This document shows positions 15,961 to 25,477 of a stretch of 64,000 nucleotides of DNA, piece by piece; within the stretch, counting starts at the first letter, position 1; every line of letters starts with the position of its first letter. Source of the stretch: Candidatus Leucobacter sulfamidivorax (GTDB lineage: Bacteria > Actinomycetota > Actinomycetes > Actinomycetales > Microbacteriaceae). The stretch covers positions 682,001 to 746,000 of the forward strand of contig QZLF01000003.1 of the NCBI GenBank assembly GCA_016771945.1, given 5' to 3'. Made by a program: the position numbers and the translations under genes. The notes under the pieces were generated by a model that had not been told where the DNA came from, ran no database searches, and worked only from the letters and a program-made list of their open reading frames with translations.

Positions 15961-16793
15961 AGGTTCTTCTCCTGCTGACGGATCTGGATGTACCAGCGCA
16001 GCATGCTGCGCCGGAACAGGGTGAACAGCGCGGTCGCGACATACCCGAGGACCCCGAGCACGAGGATCCCGACCCACATGTCCGCGATCATGAACGACTG
16101 CTGCGCGATCAGCGTCGCCGCCCCGAGCCCGTTCGAGGAGCCGAGCATCTCGGAAGCGATCATCACGACGAACGCGACAATCAGGCTGACCTGCATGCCC
16201 GAGAGGATACGGGGCGAGGCTTCGGGGATCGCGACGGAGAAGATCCGGTCCCACCAGCTGAGCCGGTAGATGCGGCCCACGCTCACCCGGTCCGGGTCCA
16301 GGGCGTGGATGCCATCGATCGTGGAGATCAACACGGGAAAGAACGCGGACAGCGTGATCGAGAGGATACGGGTCTCGTTGCCGAACCCGATGAGGGACAC
16401 GAAGATCGGCACGAGCGCGACCGGGGGGATCGCGCGGAAGAAATGGATCGTGGGCTCGATCAGCCACGACAACCATTTCACGCTGCCCAGCACGATCCCG
16501 AACACCACCCCCAACACGGAGGCGAGCACGAAGGAGAGGATCAGGTTCCCGACCGAGGAGCCCACATTGCCCCAGAACACGGGCGTGCCCGCGAGAGCGA
16601 CCAGACGTTCCAGGATGGTCTTGAGCGGGGGGAAGAACGCGTTCGTGGAGCCCGCGGACGCGAACCACCACCACGCGAGCAGCAGGACCGGGACCAGGAC
16701 CTCCGCGCCGATGAGCACCCATTTGGGCATGCCCGTGCGGCGCTGCTTCCGGGCGAGGCGGGTGCGGACGGGAATGGAAGAGGTGAGAGTCAT
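15957..16793 (-). CDS. ABC transporter permease (SsuC/TauC type), transporter 1, second subunit
   Basis: 278 residues from the ATG at 16793. About six hydrophobic helices are seen, starting at VLIGAEVLVPVLLLAWWWF. The cytoplasmic coupling (EAA) loop lies around YRLSWWDRIFSVAIPEASPRI, with the typical G after EAxP. The family is the BPD_transp_1 permeases of nitrate/sulfonate/taurine import. A second, different permease precedes it, so the channel is probably a heterodimer, which is less common in this transporter class. The reading frame start overlaps the upstream permease stop by one base. Confidence 0.92.
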   Translation of the reverse strand: MTLTSSIPVRTRLARKQRRTGMPKWVLIGAEVLVPVLLLAWWWFASAGSTNAFFPPLKTILERLVALAGTPVFWGNVGSSVGNLILSFVLASVLGVVFGIVLGSVKWLSWLIEPTIHFFRAIPPVALVPIFVSLIGFGNETRILSITLSAFFPVLISTIDGIHALDPDRVSVGRIYRLSWWDRIFSVAIPEASPRILSGMQVSLIVAFVVMIASEMLGSSNGLGAATLIAQQSFMIADMWVGILVLGVLGYVATALFTLFRRSMLRWYIQIRQQEKNL

Positions 16794-17584
16794 CAGGCGC
16801 CTGCCTTCCGGTACTGGGGGTGCCAGTGCAACAGGCGGCGTTCGCCCCACTGGGACAGGCCCTGCACGATCAGGCCCAGGATGCCCAGGATCAGCACGTA
16901 CGCGAACAGTTCGTCCTGGTTGCCCGAGATCTGGGAGAGGAGCAGGGACTGGCCCAGGCCCGGGCCCCCGCCGAGCAGGCCCGCGACGACCGCGACCACG
17001 ACCGCGGTCGGCGCGGCAACCCTCACCGCGGTCCCGATATACGGGAGTGCGGACGGGAGGACGATGTTTGTCAGGATCGATCCTTTCCCGAGGCCGTAGG
17101 ACTGGCCGGTGGCGCGGGCCACGGGGTCGGTATCGAACACGCCCGCGGAGGTCTGTACCACGATCACGACGAAACAGCCGATGAACACGAGGAACACGCC
17201 CATGCCCGCGGTCGGGCCGAGGACGAGGACCACGACCGGGAGGATCACGATCGGGGGGATGGGCTTCAGGAACTCGAGCGGGACCCGGGTCGCGTGCATC
17301 GCCAAAGGAGACACCCCGATCGCGACCCCGAGGACGATGCCCGCGGCGGTGGCGAGGATGAGCCCGGTCAGGGCCATGTAGATCGTGTCCCAGGTCGCGG
17401 CCCACATGTCCGGGGTCGTGACCAGGCGGGCCAGCGCGGTCAGGGCATCGGTCGCGGCCGGCAACGGAGACGAAGCGAGCGGGCCCACCGACGCTGCAAG
17501 CTGCCACACACCCAAAGCGAGCAGGGCACCGGCCACGCCCACACCGTACTGAACCAAACGAGAACCTCGCGCGGACGCAGCCAT
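16793..17584 (-). CDS. ABC transporter permease (SsuC/TauC type), transporter 1, first subunit
   Basis: 263 residues from ATG 17584 (MAASARGSRLVQYG). The frame stays open upstream, but that part is the lipoprotein gene in another frame. About six membrane helices are seen, with an EAA-like loop at GQSYGLGKGSILTNIVLPSALPYI. It is closely similar in layout to the permease at 29899-30690, for example PLEFLKPIPPIVILP against VLEFLRPIPAIVILP. It follows the lipoprotein stop by two bases and belongs to the same operon. Confidence 0.92.
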   Translation of the reverse strand: MAASARGSRLVQYGVGVAGALLALGVWQLAASVGPLASSPLPAATDALTALARLVTTPDMWAATWDTIYMALTGLILATAAGIVLGVAIGVSPLAMHATRVPLEFLKPIPPIVILPVVVLVLGPTAGMGVFLVFIGCFVVIVVQTSAGVFDTDPVARATGQSYGLGKGSILTNIVLPSALPYIGTAVRVAAPTAVVVAVVAGLLGGGPGLGQSLLLSQISGNQDELFAYVLILGILGLIVQGLSQWGERRLLHWHPQYRKAGA

Positions 17585-17586
17585 CT

Positions 17587-18597
17587 CTAGCCCGAGAAGA
17601 CGAAGCCGCTGAGATCCAGCTCGGCGGGCAGGAAGCCGTACTGCGCCAGCTTCCGGTTCGCACGGTTCAGATCCTCGATCTCCACCTCGACCGGCCACAC
17701 GGGCGTTCCCACCTGATCGACGGTGAGGTCTACGCCGGTGCGATCGATACCGAGCTGGATGGCCTCCTCAGGATGCTCGGTGGCCCAGGCGTTCGATTTC
17801 GCGATCGCGCGCTGGAAGGCCGCCATTGCCTCCGACTTCGTCTCGACCGTGTTCGATCCGGCGAACCAATAGGCCATGGCCCCCTCCTCGAAGAAGCTAA
17901 CAGTCGGGGAGGCCAGCTTCATAGCTCCAGCCTCCCGCGCCTGTGCGGTGAACGGGCTCACTAGACCCGCCGCGTCGATCGTGCCCTGGTCCAGAGCTGT
18001 GACGGCCGAAGCGAGATCCAGCGCAACCCACTCGATCTCGTCCGAGCCCACACCGGCGTTCTCGAGTTCGATGGCGGTCACGATCTCCATCACGGCTTTG
18101 CGTGCCGGCACGGCGATCGTCTTGCCTCGGAGATCTTCCAACGACTCGATCCCGCTGTCCGCACCCACGAACAAGCCCGAGTCGTCGAACTTCTCCGGAT
18201 TCGGATCATTCGCCGCACCCGGCGGAAGACCGTTCGCCGACGCGACCACCTGCAGTTCGATGCCCTCGTTCATCGCGATCAGCACCGGGATGGTCGGCGC
18301 GTAGGCGATGTCGACCTGGCCGCTCTGCGCGGCCGCGAGCCCGGCGGGCGGGTTGGCCATGATGGAGAGCTCGAGCTCCAGCCCCTCCTCCTCGAAGAAG
18401 CCCTGCTCGATGCCTCCGTACAGGGCGCCGTCGAAGGTGAGACCCATGGTCATGACCTTGAGCGTGGTGAGCTCCTGCGCCGCTCCCTGGTCGCCGCTCT
18501 CCGTGCCCGCGTCGGATCCTCCGCCGGAGCAGGCCGTCAGCGCGAGCGCCCCGGCGATCGCAGCCGCTCCCAGCGCACGCATTCGATTCTTCATCAT
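17587..18597 (-). CDS. Substrate-binding lipoprotein, NMT1/SsuA/TauA type, transporter 1
   Basis: 336 residues. The lipoprotein signal peptide is MMKNRMRALGAAAIAGALAL with lipobox LTAC (Cys ~23). The mature domain is a type II periplasmic-binding fold: LKVMTMGLTFDGALYGGIEQ, GFFEEEGLELEL, QSGQVDIAYAPTIPVL and LRGKTIAVPARKAVME. Such proteins bring sulfonates, nitrate, thiamine precursors or aromatic acids to the transporter. AAGGAG precedes the first ATG. It is the first gene of the operon running to the sulfatase. Two CTCCANNTGGAG sites lie upstream. The closest paralog in the window is the orphan at 37798-38811. Confidence 0.92.
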   Translation of the reverse strand: MMKNRMRALGAAAIAGALALTACSGGGSDAGTESGDQGAAQELTTLKVMTMGLTFDGALYGGIEQGFFEEEGLELELSIMANPPAGLAAAQSGQVDIAYAPTIPVLIAMNEGIELQVVASANGLPPGAANDPNPEKFDDSGLFVGADSGIESLEDLRGKTIAVPARKAVMEIVTAIELENAGVGSDEIEWVALDLASAVTALDQGTIDAAGLVSPFTAQAREAGAMKLASPTVSFFEEGAMAYWFAGSNTVETKSEAMAAFQRAIAKSNAWATEHPEEAIQLGIDRTGVDLTVDQVGTPVWPVEVEIEDLNRANRKLAQYGFLPAELDLSGFVFSG

Positions 18598-18632
18598 CAG
18601 GACTCCTTTGTCTTCGTCGTTGGAGTTATTCC

Positions 18633-18644
18633 CTCCATATGGAC
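18633..18644. promoter_or_regulatory. CTCCATATGGAC operator-like site, proximal, before transporter 1 operon
   Basis: CTCCATATGGAC differs from the palindrome before tetR1 only in the last base of the core. It lies 36 bp upstream of the first ATG of the operon, where a repressor would overlap the transcription start or early leader. Confidence 0.6.
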
Positions 18645-18700
18645 AATAAAAAGCGTACAGTCGGGCTTTACACGAGAGGTAACGGAGCGGTAACGATTTC

Positions 18701-18712
18701 CTCCACTTGGAG
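18701..18712. promoter_or_regulatory. CTCCACTTGGAG operator-like site, distal, before transporter 1 operon
   Basis: A second copy of the CTCCANNTGGAG motif, 68 bp from the first. Two spaced copies before one operon suggest cooperative binding. The 250-bp gap to the divergent kinase gene is otherwise relatively AT-rich and promoter-like. Confidence 0.55.
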
Positions 18713-18852
18713 CGAATAAACACTCGGAGAGATGGGCTCCCCCGCTCCGAGGGCCGATTGCCGGGCCGCGTGGGTGTCTTGAGCCCCTGTGGCGCCACCG
18801 GCGGCGGGCGACGGCGCAGCGGGACGCGGCAGCCTCGCGGTAACGTGGATCC

Positions 18853-19884
18853 ATGGTCGACACCCCTGCCAGCCCGCAACCGCGCGCCGCAGTGGTGTAC
18901 CAACCGCACAAGACCGATCTCGTCGGCCTGAAGAGCGCCGTGCGGAAGCAGGAGCAGAGCTGCGGCTGGGCGCGCACCCGCTGGTACGAGACCGAGGAGG
19001 CGGACGCCGGGGTCGGCGCGACCCGGTGGGCGCTCGCCGAGGGCGCCTCGGTCGTGCTCGCCTCGGGCGGCGACGGGACGGTCCGCGCGGTCGCCGAGTC
19101 GCTGCGCGGCAGCGGCGTGCCGATGGCGGTCGTGCCGCAGGGCACGGGCAATCTGCTCGCGCGCAACCTCGGCATGCCGCTCGGCGACCTCGATGCGGCC
19201 GTGCGCGCCGCGTTCAGGGGCGCGAATCAGACGATCGACCTGGGCGTCGTCACCATCATCCGCGAGGACGAGAGCGAGAGCGAGCACGTCTTCCTCGTGC
19301 TCGCCGGCATGGGCCTCGACGCCCGGGCGATCTCAACCACCCGCTCGAAGCTCAAGAAGCGCATGGGCTGGCTCGCCTATGTCGACGCCGGCGTGCGCAC
19401 GATGATCAAGGATGCGCCCCTGCGCATCCGCTACTCGGTGAACGGATCGCCGAGTCGCGACCTTACCGTCTACACCGTCATGATCGGCAACTGCGGACTG
19501 ATGCCCGGCGGGGTACTGCTGATCCCCGACGCAGAGCTCGACGACGGGCTGCTCGACGTCGTCGCGCTGCGCCCCCTCGGCACCTTCTCGTGGTTGCGCA
19601 TCTGGCACAAGATCGGCTGGGAGAACGGGGTGCTGCGCCGCACCCGCACCGGCCGCCGCATGATCGACCTCGTGCACGACACGCGATCCGTCACCTATCT
19701 GCAGGCGAAGCGCTTCGCGCTCTCGGTCCGGGATCCCGAGCCGATCCAGCTCGACGGCGACGACTTCGGACTCGCACTCGCCGCGAGCGGGGCCGTGGAC
19801 CCGGGCGCGCTGATCGTGCGCGTGCTTCCGGAGTGGACCGCGGGTCGGGATGGGCGGATCAGCTCTCCCGCTGCCCTGAGATAA
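18853..19884 (+). CDS. Diacylglycerol kinase family lipid kinase
   Basis: 343 residues. The DAGK catalytic domain occupies ~10-140: AAVVYQPHKTDL, then ASGGDGTVRAVAESL (nucleotide-binding GGDGT) and VVPQGTGNLLARNLG (GTGN). The C-terminal lobe has VFLVLAGMGLDARAIS and NCGLMPGGVLLIPDAELDDGLLDVV, typical of YegS/DgkB lipid kinases. In actinobacteria such enzymes recycle diacylglycerol or phosphorylate related lipids at the membrane. The ATG at 18853 follows GATCC without a strong ribosome site. It is convergent with pheA, with a duplicated hairpin between them. Confidence 0.92.
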   Translation: MVDTPASPQPRAAVVYQPHKTDLVGLKSAVRKQEQSCGWARTRWYETEEADAGVGATRWALAEGASVVLASGGDGTVRAVAESLRGSGVPMAVVPQGTGNLLARNLGMPLGDLDAAVRAAFRGANQTIDLGVVTIIREDESESEHVFLVLAGMGLDARAISTTRSKLKKRMGWLAYVDAGVRTMIKDAPLRIRYSVNGSPSRDLTVYTVMIGNCGLMPGGVLLIPDAELDDGLLDVVALRPLGTFSWLRIWHKIGWENGVLRRTRTGRRMIDLVHDTRSVTYLQAKRFALSVRDPEPIQLDGDDFGLALAASGAVDPGALIVRVLPEWTAGRDGRISSPAALR

Positions 19885-20010
19885 CCGGCGCAGTGGCGCC
19901 GGGACGATTCTCCTTCAGAACGCTGACGCGTCCTGACCGGTGATGATCCGGCGCAGTGGCGCCGGGACGATCATCCTTCAGAACGCTTCCGCGTCCTGAC
20001 CGGTGAGAAT
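19885..20010. repeat. Tandem duplication of the pheA 3' end and terminator (2 x 63 bp)
   Basis: Units 19885-19947 and 19948-20010 match at 57 of 63 positions by my count. Unit 2 holds the last codons and stop of pheA; unit 1 is a copy lying beyond it. Each has the hairpin CCGGCGC/GCGCCGG (19885-19902, 19948-19965), which can act as a bidirectional terminator between pheA and the kinase gene. Confidence 0.88.
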
Positions 20011-20940
20011 CGTCCGAAGCCAGTCCCGCGCATCGCGGAAGGCGTCGTCGTCGTGCACGTCGTGCGTCGTCGCGGCGATCCGATCGGCTCGCGGGTAGGA
20101 GCCGAGGAAGACCACGCGCGGGCTGTAGCGCTTGACCCCGAGCAGCGCATCGGCGACGCGCTCGTCGCGCACATGACCCTCGGCGTCGATGACGAAGCGG
20201 TAGCGGCCCATACGATCGCCGATGGGGCGCGAGGCGAGCAGGGTGAGGTTGACGCCGCGCGTCGCGAACTGCTCGAGCAGTTCGAGCAGGGCGCCGGCGC
20301 GGTCGTCGGGCAGCTCGACGATGAGGCTCGTCTTGTCGGCCCCGCTCGGCTCGCCCACGGGCGTGGTGCGGCTCACCAGCACGAAGCGGGTGACCGCGTC
20401 GGGGTTCTCGGCGATCCCCTCCGCCAGCACCTCGACGTCGTAGTGCCGCTCGATGCCGGGCGGCGCGATGGCCGCGTCGATGCCCGAACCGGATGCGGCG
20501 AGCAGGTCCGCGACGGCCTGGACATTGGACGCGGCGGGCATGTGCTGGTGCCGGGGCCGCCGCTCGTCGAGCCAGGCGCGGCACTGGCCGTAGGCGACAG
20601 GATGCGCGGCGACCACGCTCACCTCGTCGATCCGGGTGCCGGGCCGGGCGACGAGCACGAAGCTCACCGGCACGAGGTACTCGCCGATGATCTGCAGGCC
20701 GGGGATCGTCGCGAGCGCGTCCTGGGCCACCGTGACCCCGCCGTCGATCGAGTTCTCGATCGCGATCATCGCGGCGTCGCTGACCCCGGAGACCACGTCG
20801 CTCAGCGCCTCGCCGACGTTCGCGACCGGCTTCCACTCCTGGTCGACCGCCTCGGGCACCTGCCGCAGCGCGGCCTCGGTGAAGGTGCCCGCCGGTCCCA
20901 GGTAGCTGTAGCGGCGGGTCGGTGCGGGGGTCTCGGGCAT
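19978..20940 (-). CDS. pheA: Prephenate dehydratase
   Basis: 320 residues. The dehydratase domain (~8-190) has YLGPAGTFTEAAL, AMIAIENSIDGGV, VAHPVAYGQCRAWL and AIAPPGIERHY, plus TRFVLVSR (the TRF motif). A C-terminal ACT domain (~205-290: TSLIVELPDDRAGALLELLEQF, GRYRFVIDAEGH) is the phenylalanine feedback site. It converts prephenate to phenylpyruvate. No chorismate mutase domain is present, as expected for actinobacteria, where it is a separate protein. It is a single-gene unit. Confidence 0.95.
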   Translation of the reverse strand: MPETPAPTRRYSYLGPAGTFTEAALRQVPEAVDQEWKPVANVGEALSDVVSGVSDAAMIAIENSIDGGVTVAQDALATIPGLQIIGEYLVPVSFVLVARPGTRIDEVSVVAAHPVAYGQCRAWLDERRPRHQHMPAASNVQAVADLLAASGSGIDAAIAPPGIERHYDVEVLAEGIAENPDAVTRFVLVSRTTPVGEPSGADKTSLIVELPDDRAGALLELLEQFATRGVNLTLLASRPIGDRMGRYRFVIDAEGHVRDERVADALLGVKRYSPRVVFLGSYPRADRIAATTHDVHDDDAFRDARDWLRTILTGQDAEAF

Positions 20941-21004
20941 GGGTCAAGCGTAGCGGGCGGGCGGGGAGGGGCGGGATCGCGCCCGCAACCCCTTCTCCTC
21001 CGGC

Positions 21005-21063
21005 GCAATGGGACGCGAATCGTCGTCCCGGGCGGACCCAGGCGACGATTCGCGTCCCATTGC
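21005..21063. repeat. Long perfect palindromic element (REP-like), copy 1
   Basis: GCAATGGGACGCGAATCGTC+G (21005-21025) is the exact complement of 21043-21063, a 21-bp stem with a 17-nt loop, in the pheA-pgm gap. A related palindrome (GCAAGGGGACGCGAAATGTC...) at 50949-50972/52216-52239 has been split by an IS30 element. Two copies with related sequence suggest an interspersed repeat rather than a simple terminator. Confidence 0.85.
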
Positions 21064-21074
21064 GGGAGACCGGA

Positions 21075-22787
21075 TCAGGCGAGCGCGCGAGCGACGAGGG
21101 ATCGCGCCTCCTCCTGCACGAGCGCCAGGTGCTCGTGCCCCCGGAACGACTCCGCGTAGACCTTCATGACGTCTTCGGTGCCGCTCGGTCGCGCGGCGAA
21201 CCAGGCGTGCTCCGTCTGCACCTTGATGCCGCCGATGGGCGCCCCGTTGCCCGGCGCGGTCGCGAGCACCGCGGTGATCGGATCGCCCGCGAGCTCGGCG
21301 TCGACGACCGCATCGGGCGAGAGCGCCGCGAGCGCGGCCTTCTGCTCGGGGGTGGCGGGCGCGTCGACGCGGGCGTAGGCCGGATCGCCGAAGCGCTCCG
21401 CGAGCTCGCGGTAGCGCTCCGAGGGCGACTGCCCGGTCACGGCCCGGATCTCGGCCGCGAGCAGCGCGAGCAGGATGCCGTCCTTGTCGGTGCTCCAGGC
21501 GCTGCCGTCGGAGCACAGGAACGAGGCGCCGGCGCTCTCCTCTCCCCCGAAGGCCAGCGACCCGCCCACGAGGCCCGGCACGAACCATTTGAAGCCGACG
21601 GGCACCTCGACGAGCTCGCGCCCGTGGGAGGCGACGACCCGGTCGATGATCGCCGACGACACGAGCGTCTTCCCGATGCCCGCGGAGACGGGCCAGTCGG
21701 GCCGGTGCGTCAGCAGATAGTCGATCGCGACAGCGAGGAAGTGGTTGGGGTTCATGAGGCCCGCATCGGGCGTGACGATGCCGTGGCGGTCGGCGTCGGC
21801 GTCGTTCGCGACCACGAGGTCGAAGTCGGAGCGGTAGGGCAGGACGGTCGCCATGGCGTGCCGCGAGGAGGGGTCCATGCGGATCCGCCCGTCCCAGTCG
21901 AGATGCATGAACCCCCAGCGCGGATCGACGCCGGGGCCGAGCACGGTGAGATCGAGTCCGTAGCGGTCGCGGATCGCCGCCCAGTAGGCGACGCTCGCCC
22001 CGCCGAGCGGGTGCGCGCCGAGGCGCACACCGGCCCGGGCGATGGCCGGCATGTCGATCACCCGGTCGAGCGCGTCGACGTAGCCGCCGAGGAAGTCGTA
22101 GGTGCCCGGCAAGCCGCTGGTGCGAAGCATCGCTTCGCGGGGCGACGGCGCCGAAGCCGCCTCGGCTTCGGCCGACGTGCGCAGCACGGAGGAATCCGTC
22201 TCCACCGGTTTCCGCCACTCGCCCGACTCCAGCAGTCGATTCGCGCGGCGCGCGATCCAGCCGGTGGCGTCCGCATCGGCCGGACCCCCGTGAGGCGGGT
22301 TGTACTTGAAGCCCCCGTCGCCGGGCGGGTTGTGGCTCGGCGTGACGACGATGCCGTCGGCGCGTTCGGGATCGTCCGCGGCACGATCACGGTTGTGGTC
22401 GAGGATGGCGCGACTCACGGCGGGCGTGGGCACGTAGGCCTCGTCTCCGCCGCCCGCGCTCTCGAGCACCCGGACTCCGGCCGCCGTGAGCACCTCGACC
22501 GCGACCCGGGCGGCGGGGGCGGAGAGCGGATGCGTGTCGGCGCCGAGGAAGAGCGGGCCCCGGATGCCCTGCTCGGCGCGGTACTCGGCGATCGCGGCGC
22601 TGATCGCCGCGATGTGGGCCTCGTTGAACGAGCCGTTCAGCGCGGTGCCGCGGTGGCCCGACGTGCCGAAGACCACGCGCTGCGCCGGGTCGGCCGGGTC
22701 GGGGACGATCCCGTCGAATGCGGCGAGCAGCGCCTCGAGGTCGACGAGGTCCCCGGGCTCGGCCTGCAGGCCTGCTCTCTCGTGCAT
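21075..22787 (-). CDS. pgm: Alpha-D-phosphohexomutase / phosphoglucomutase
   Basis: 570 residues from ATG 22787, preceded by GGGAGG at good spacing. FGTSGHRG is followed by the phosphoserine loop [19 protein letters not shown] (~residue 145), the metal loop [10 protein letters not shown], the sugar-binding GEESAGASF and the C-terminal phosphate site ARPSGTED. This is the long bacterial Pgm type (about 545-570 residues), interconverting glucose-1-phosphate and glucose-6-phosphate in the cytoplasm. No operon partner is seen; the divergent HAD gene starts 174 bp away. Confidence 0.95.
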   Translation of the reverse strand: MHERAGLQAEPGDLVDLEALLAAFDGIVPDPADPAQRVVFGTSGHRGTALNGSFNEAHIAAISAAIAEYRAEQGIRGPLFLGADTHPLSAPAARVAVEVLTAAGVRVLESAGGGDEAYVPTPAVSRAILDHNRDRAADDPERADGIVVTPSHNPPGDGGFKYNPPHGGPADADATGWIARRANRLLESGEWRKPVETDSSVLRTSAEAEAASAPSPREAMLRTSGLPGTYDFLGGYVDALDRVIDMPAIARAGVRLGAHPLGGASVAYWAAIRDRYGLDLTVLGPGVDPRWGFMHLDWDGRIRMDPSSRHAMATVLPYRSDFDLVVANDADADRHGIVTPDAGLMNPNHFLAVAIDYLLTHRPDWPVSAGIGKTLVSSAIIDRVVASHGRELVEVPVGFKWFVPGLVGGSLAFGGEESAGASFLCSDGSAWSTDKDGILLALLAAEIRAVTGQSPSERYRELAERFGDPAYARVDAPATPEQKAALAALSPDAVVDAELAGDPITAVLATAPGNGAPIGGIKVQTEHAWFAARPSGTEDVMKVYAESFRGHEHLALVQEEARSLVARALA

Positions 22788-22960
22788 GCCGTTCCTCCCT
22801 CTGCGCACTCGGCCTCGCCGTCGTGGGCGGCGATCTCACGAGCTGTTCGAACGCGCTGCGTTCCCACGACGCTCGTGCACCCCCAGTCTCTCAGCTTCCG
22901 CCCGGAACCGCGGTTCTCGCGAGTCACCCGTCGTTCACCTTCTCGGCCTACAGTGAAGGC

Positions 22961-23788
22961 ATGAACGCAGGAGAGGACGAGGAGACGGAGAGCACCGCAG
23001 GCGACGAGCCGGTGAACGACGGGCGAGCGCATATCGAATGCTGGCTCACCGACATGGACGGGGTGCTGGTGCGCGAGGATCGCGCCATCCCCGGGGCCGC
23101 GGACCTGATCCGCCATTGGACCCTGACCGATCGCCCCTTCCTCGTGCTGACCAACAACTCGATCTTCACCGCCCGCGACCTGAGCGCCCGACTCGCCGCC
23201 GCCGGGCTCGAGGTGCCCGAGGAGCGCATCTGGACGAGCGCGCTCGCGACGGCCGCGTTCCTGAAGCAGCAGCGTCCGGGCGGATCGGCCTTCGTGGTCG
23301 GCGAGGCGGGGATCCTCACCGCGCTGCACGACGCGGGCTTCGTCATGACGGAGACGGCGCCCGACTTCGTCGTGGTCGGCGAGACCCGCAACTACTCCTT
23401 CGAGGCGATCACCAAGGCGATCCGCCTCATCAACGCCGGTGCGCGCTTCATCTCGACCAACCCCGACGCCACCGGTCCGAGCCCCGAGGGGCCGCTGCCC
23501 GCGACGGGCGCGATCAACGCGCTCATCACGAAGGCGACCGGCAAGGAGCCCTACATCGTGGGCAAGCCCAACCCGATGATGTTCCGCTCGGCGCTCAACC
23601 GCATCGGCGCGCACTCGCACAACACGGCCATGATCGGCGACCGCATGGACACCGACATCGTCGCCGGCATGGAGGCCGGGCTGCACACGATCCTCGTCAT
23701 GACGGGGATCTCGGACGCGGCCGAGATCGAGCGCTTCCCGTTCCGTCCCGACGAGGTGCTGGGCTCGGTCGCCGAGCTGCTGCCCTGA
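22961..23788 (+). CDS. HAD-IIA family phosphatase (NagD-like)
   Basis: 275 residues. Motif I is [13 protein letters not shown] with the two catalytic Asp, motif II is VLTNNS, Lys is in [10 protein letters not shown], and motif IV is [21 protein letters not shown]2A cap lies between. This is the NagD/4-nitrophenylphosphatase group; in actinobacteria the substrates are sugar or nucleoside monophosphates. The ATG at 22961 gives a 20-residue acidic N-tail before the domain. The 160 bp after the stop hold no gene I can support. Confidence 0.9.
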   Translation: MNAGEDEETESTAGDEPVNDGRAHIECWLTDMDGVLVREDRAIPGAADLIRHWTLTDRPFLVLTNNSIFTARDLSARLAAAGLEVPEERIWTSALATAAFLKQQRPGGSAFVVGEAGILTALHDAGFVMTETAPDFVVVGETRNYSFEAITKAIRLINAGARFISTNPDATGPSPEGPLPATGAINALITKATGKEPYIVGKPNPMMFRSALNRIGAHSHNTAMIGDRMDTDIVAGMEAGLHTILVMTGISDAAEIERFPFRPDEVLGSVAELLP

Positions 23789-23947
23789 GGACGACCCCGC
23801 TCAGCCCGTTCTCTCTTCCCTCTTCTCCCTTACCTTCCCGCAATGATGCAGTTGATGCTGTCTGGAAGCGACTGCGACGACAACAAGTGCAGCTTCGCGG
23901 CGCCGCGCGCTTCGGCGGGCTCAGGAGAGGGAGCCGAGGGATCGGCC

Positions 23948-25477
23948 CTACCGGGCGACGCCCAGTGCGCGGTAGCGGCGATGCCGCTGCACGCGCCGGT
24001 GCTCGGGGTTCTGCAGTTGCAGCCCCGCGAGCTCCTGCGCGATCGCGTCGCCCATACGGGCGCAGAACGCCGCCGGTTCGGCCGCGGCGTCGGGCTGCTC
24101 GGCCACGATCCGGTCCACGATCCCGTTCGCGCGCAGCCTCGCCGAGGCGACGCCCTGCTGCTCGGCGAGCTCCGGGGCGTGGGTGGTGTCGCGGTGCACG
24201 ATCGCCGAGGCCCCTTCCGGGGGCAACGGGGAGAGCCAGGCATGCTCGGCCGCGATCGTGCGATCGGCGGGCAGCAGCGCGAGCGCCCCGCCCCCGGTGC
24301 CCTCGCCCAACAGCACCGACAGCGTGGCGCCGCGGTGCATGGCGAGATCGGCGAGGCAGTGCGCGATCTCGGAGGCGAGACCGCCCTCCTCCGCGGTCTG
24401 CGAGAGCGCGGCGCCCGGGGTGTCGATCACCGTGACGAGCGGCAGCTGCAGCTCCTCGGCGAGGTGCATGGCGCGGCGGGCCGCGCGGAGCCCGCCGGGC
24501 CCGAGCGGGGCGTGGGAGCGCTGCGCGCGCCGATCCTGGCCCACCACGACCGCGGGGATGCCTCCGAAGCGGGCCAGGCAGAGCGCGAGGCCCGGATCCC
24601 GCTCGCCCTGGCCGGTGCCCGAGAGCGGCACGACGTCGGTCGCGGCGCGGCGCAGCAGCTCGCGCAGCCCGGGACGGCCGCGGTCGCGGGTGCGGATCAC
24701 CGAGTCCCAGGTGTCGGTCGAGCCCGCGGGGTCCTCTCCCGCCGTGCCCGCGGACCTCGAGCGCTCGACGAGCTCGGCGTGCGTGGGCCGCTCGAGCAGG
24801 CGGAGCGTGCGCGAGACGACCCCGCGCAGCTCGGCGGCGGGCAGCACTCCGTCGATGATGCCGTGCCTCGCGAGGTTCTCGGCCGACTGCACGCCGCTCG
24901 GGAACGGCTCGCCGTAGATCGCCTCGTAGACGCGCGGACCAAGGAAGCCGACGAGCGCGCCCGGCTCGGCGACGGTGACCTGCCCGAGCGAACCGAACGA
25001 CGCGAGCGCGCCGCCGGTCGAGGGGTGGCGCAGGTAGGTGAGGTACGGGAGGCCCGCATCCTTGTGGGAGGCGACCGCGGCGGAGATCTTGACCATCGCG
25101 ACGAACGCGACCGTGCCCTCCTGCATGCGGGTGCCGCCCGAGGCGGTGCTCGCGAGCACGGGCAGCCGCTCCGCGGTGGCACGCTCCATGGCCTCGACGA
25201 AGCGCTCGGCGGCGGCGACCCCGATCGACCCGGCGAGGAAGGAGAACTCGCACGCGATCAGCGCGACCCGGCGACCGTCCACGAGCGCCTCGCCCGTGAC
25301 GATCGACTCGTCCACCCCGCTCTTCTCCGCGGCTGCCGCGAGCTCCGCGGCGTATTCGGGCCCGAGGTCGGGCTCGACCGGCCGGGAGTCCCAGGACTGG
25401 TAGCTGCCCGGATCCGCGATCGACTCGATGAGCTCGTGCGCGGTGAGCCGGCCCGTGCGCGCGGGTGCGGCGCTCAT
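23948..25477 (-). CDS. Single-chain acyl-CoA carboxylase carboxyltransferase (fused beta/alpha)
   Basis: 509 residues. The N-terminal half is the AccD-like crotonase fold: ALVDGRRVALIACEFSFLAGSIG, TASGGTRMQEG and GVQSAENLARHGIIDGVLP. It has no zinc ribbon. The C-terminal half is AccA-like: MHLAEELQLPLVTVIDTPGAALS, IAHCLADLAMHRGATLSVLLGEGTGGGALAL and NGIVDRIVAE. It transfers carboxyl from biotin to an acyl-CoA; the biotin carboxylase/carrier subunit is not in the window. Its ATG overlaps the CaiB stop by four bases, so it is the last gene of the transporter/amidase/CoA-transferase operon. This placement suggests a catabolic carboxylation, but general fatty-acid synthesis is not excluded. Confidence 0.88.
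   Translation of the reverse strand: MSAAPARTGRLTAHELIESIADPGSYQSWDSRPVEPDLGPEYAAELAAAAEKSGVDESIVTGEALVDGRRVALIACEFSFLAGSIGVAAAERFVEAMERATAERLPVLASTASGGTRMQEGTVAFVAMVKISAAVASHKDAGLPYLTYLRHPSTGGALASFGSLGQVTVAEPGALVGFLGPRVYEAIYGEPFPSGVQSAENLARHGIIDGVLPAAELRGVVSRTLRLLERPTHAELVERSRSAGTAGEDPAGSTDTWDSVIRTRDRGRPGLRELLRRAATDVVPLSGTGQGERDPGLALCLARFGGIPAVVVGQDRRAQRSHAPLGPGGLRAARRAMHLAEELQLPLVTVIDTPGAALSQTAEEGGLASEIAHCLADLAMHRGATLSVLLGEGTGGGALALLPADRTIAAEHAWLSPLPPEGASAIVHRDTTHAPELAEQQGVASARLRANGIVDRIVAEQPDAAAEPAAFCARMGDAIAQELAGLQLQNPEHRRVQRHRRYRALGVAR

Noticed and set aside
17109-18597. Transporter 1 as a phosphate, nitrate-specific or thiamine-precursor importer.
   Set aside because: The fold class includes those, but the linked sulfatase and TauE-type exporter point to organosulfur compounds. 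I leave the exact solute open.
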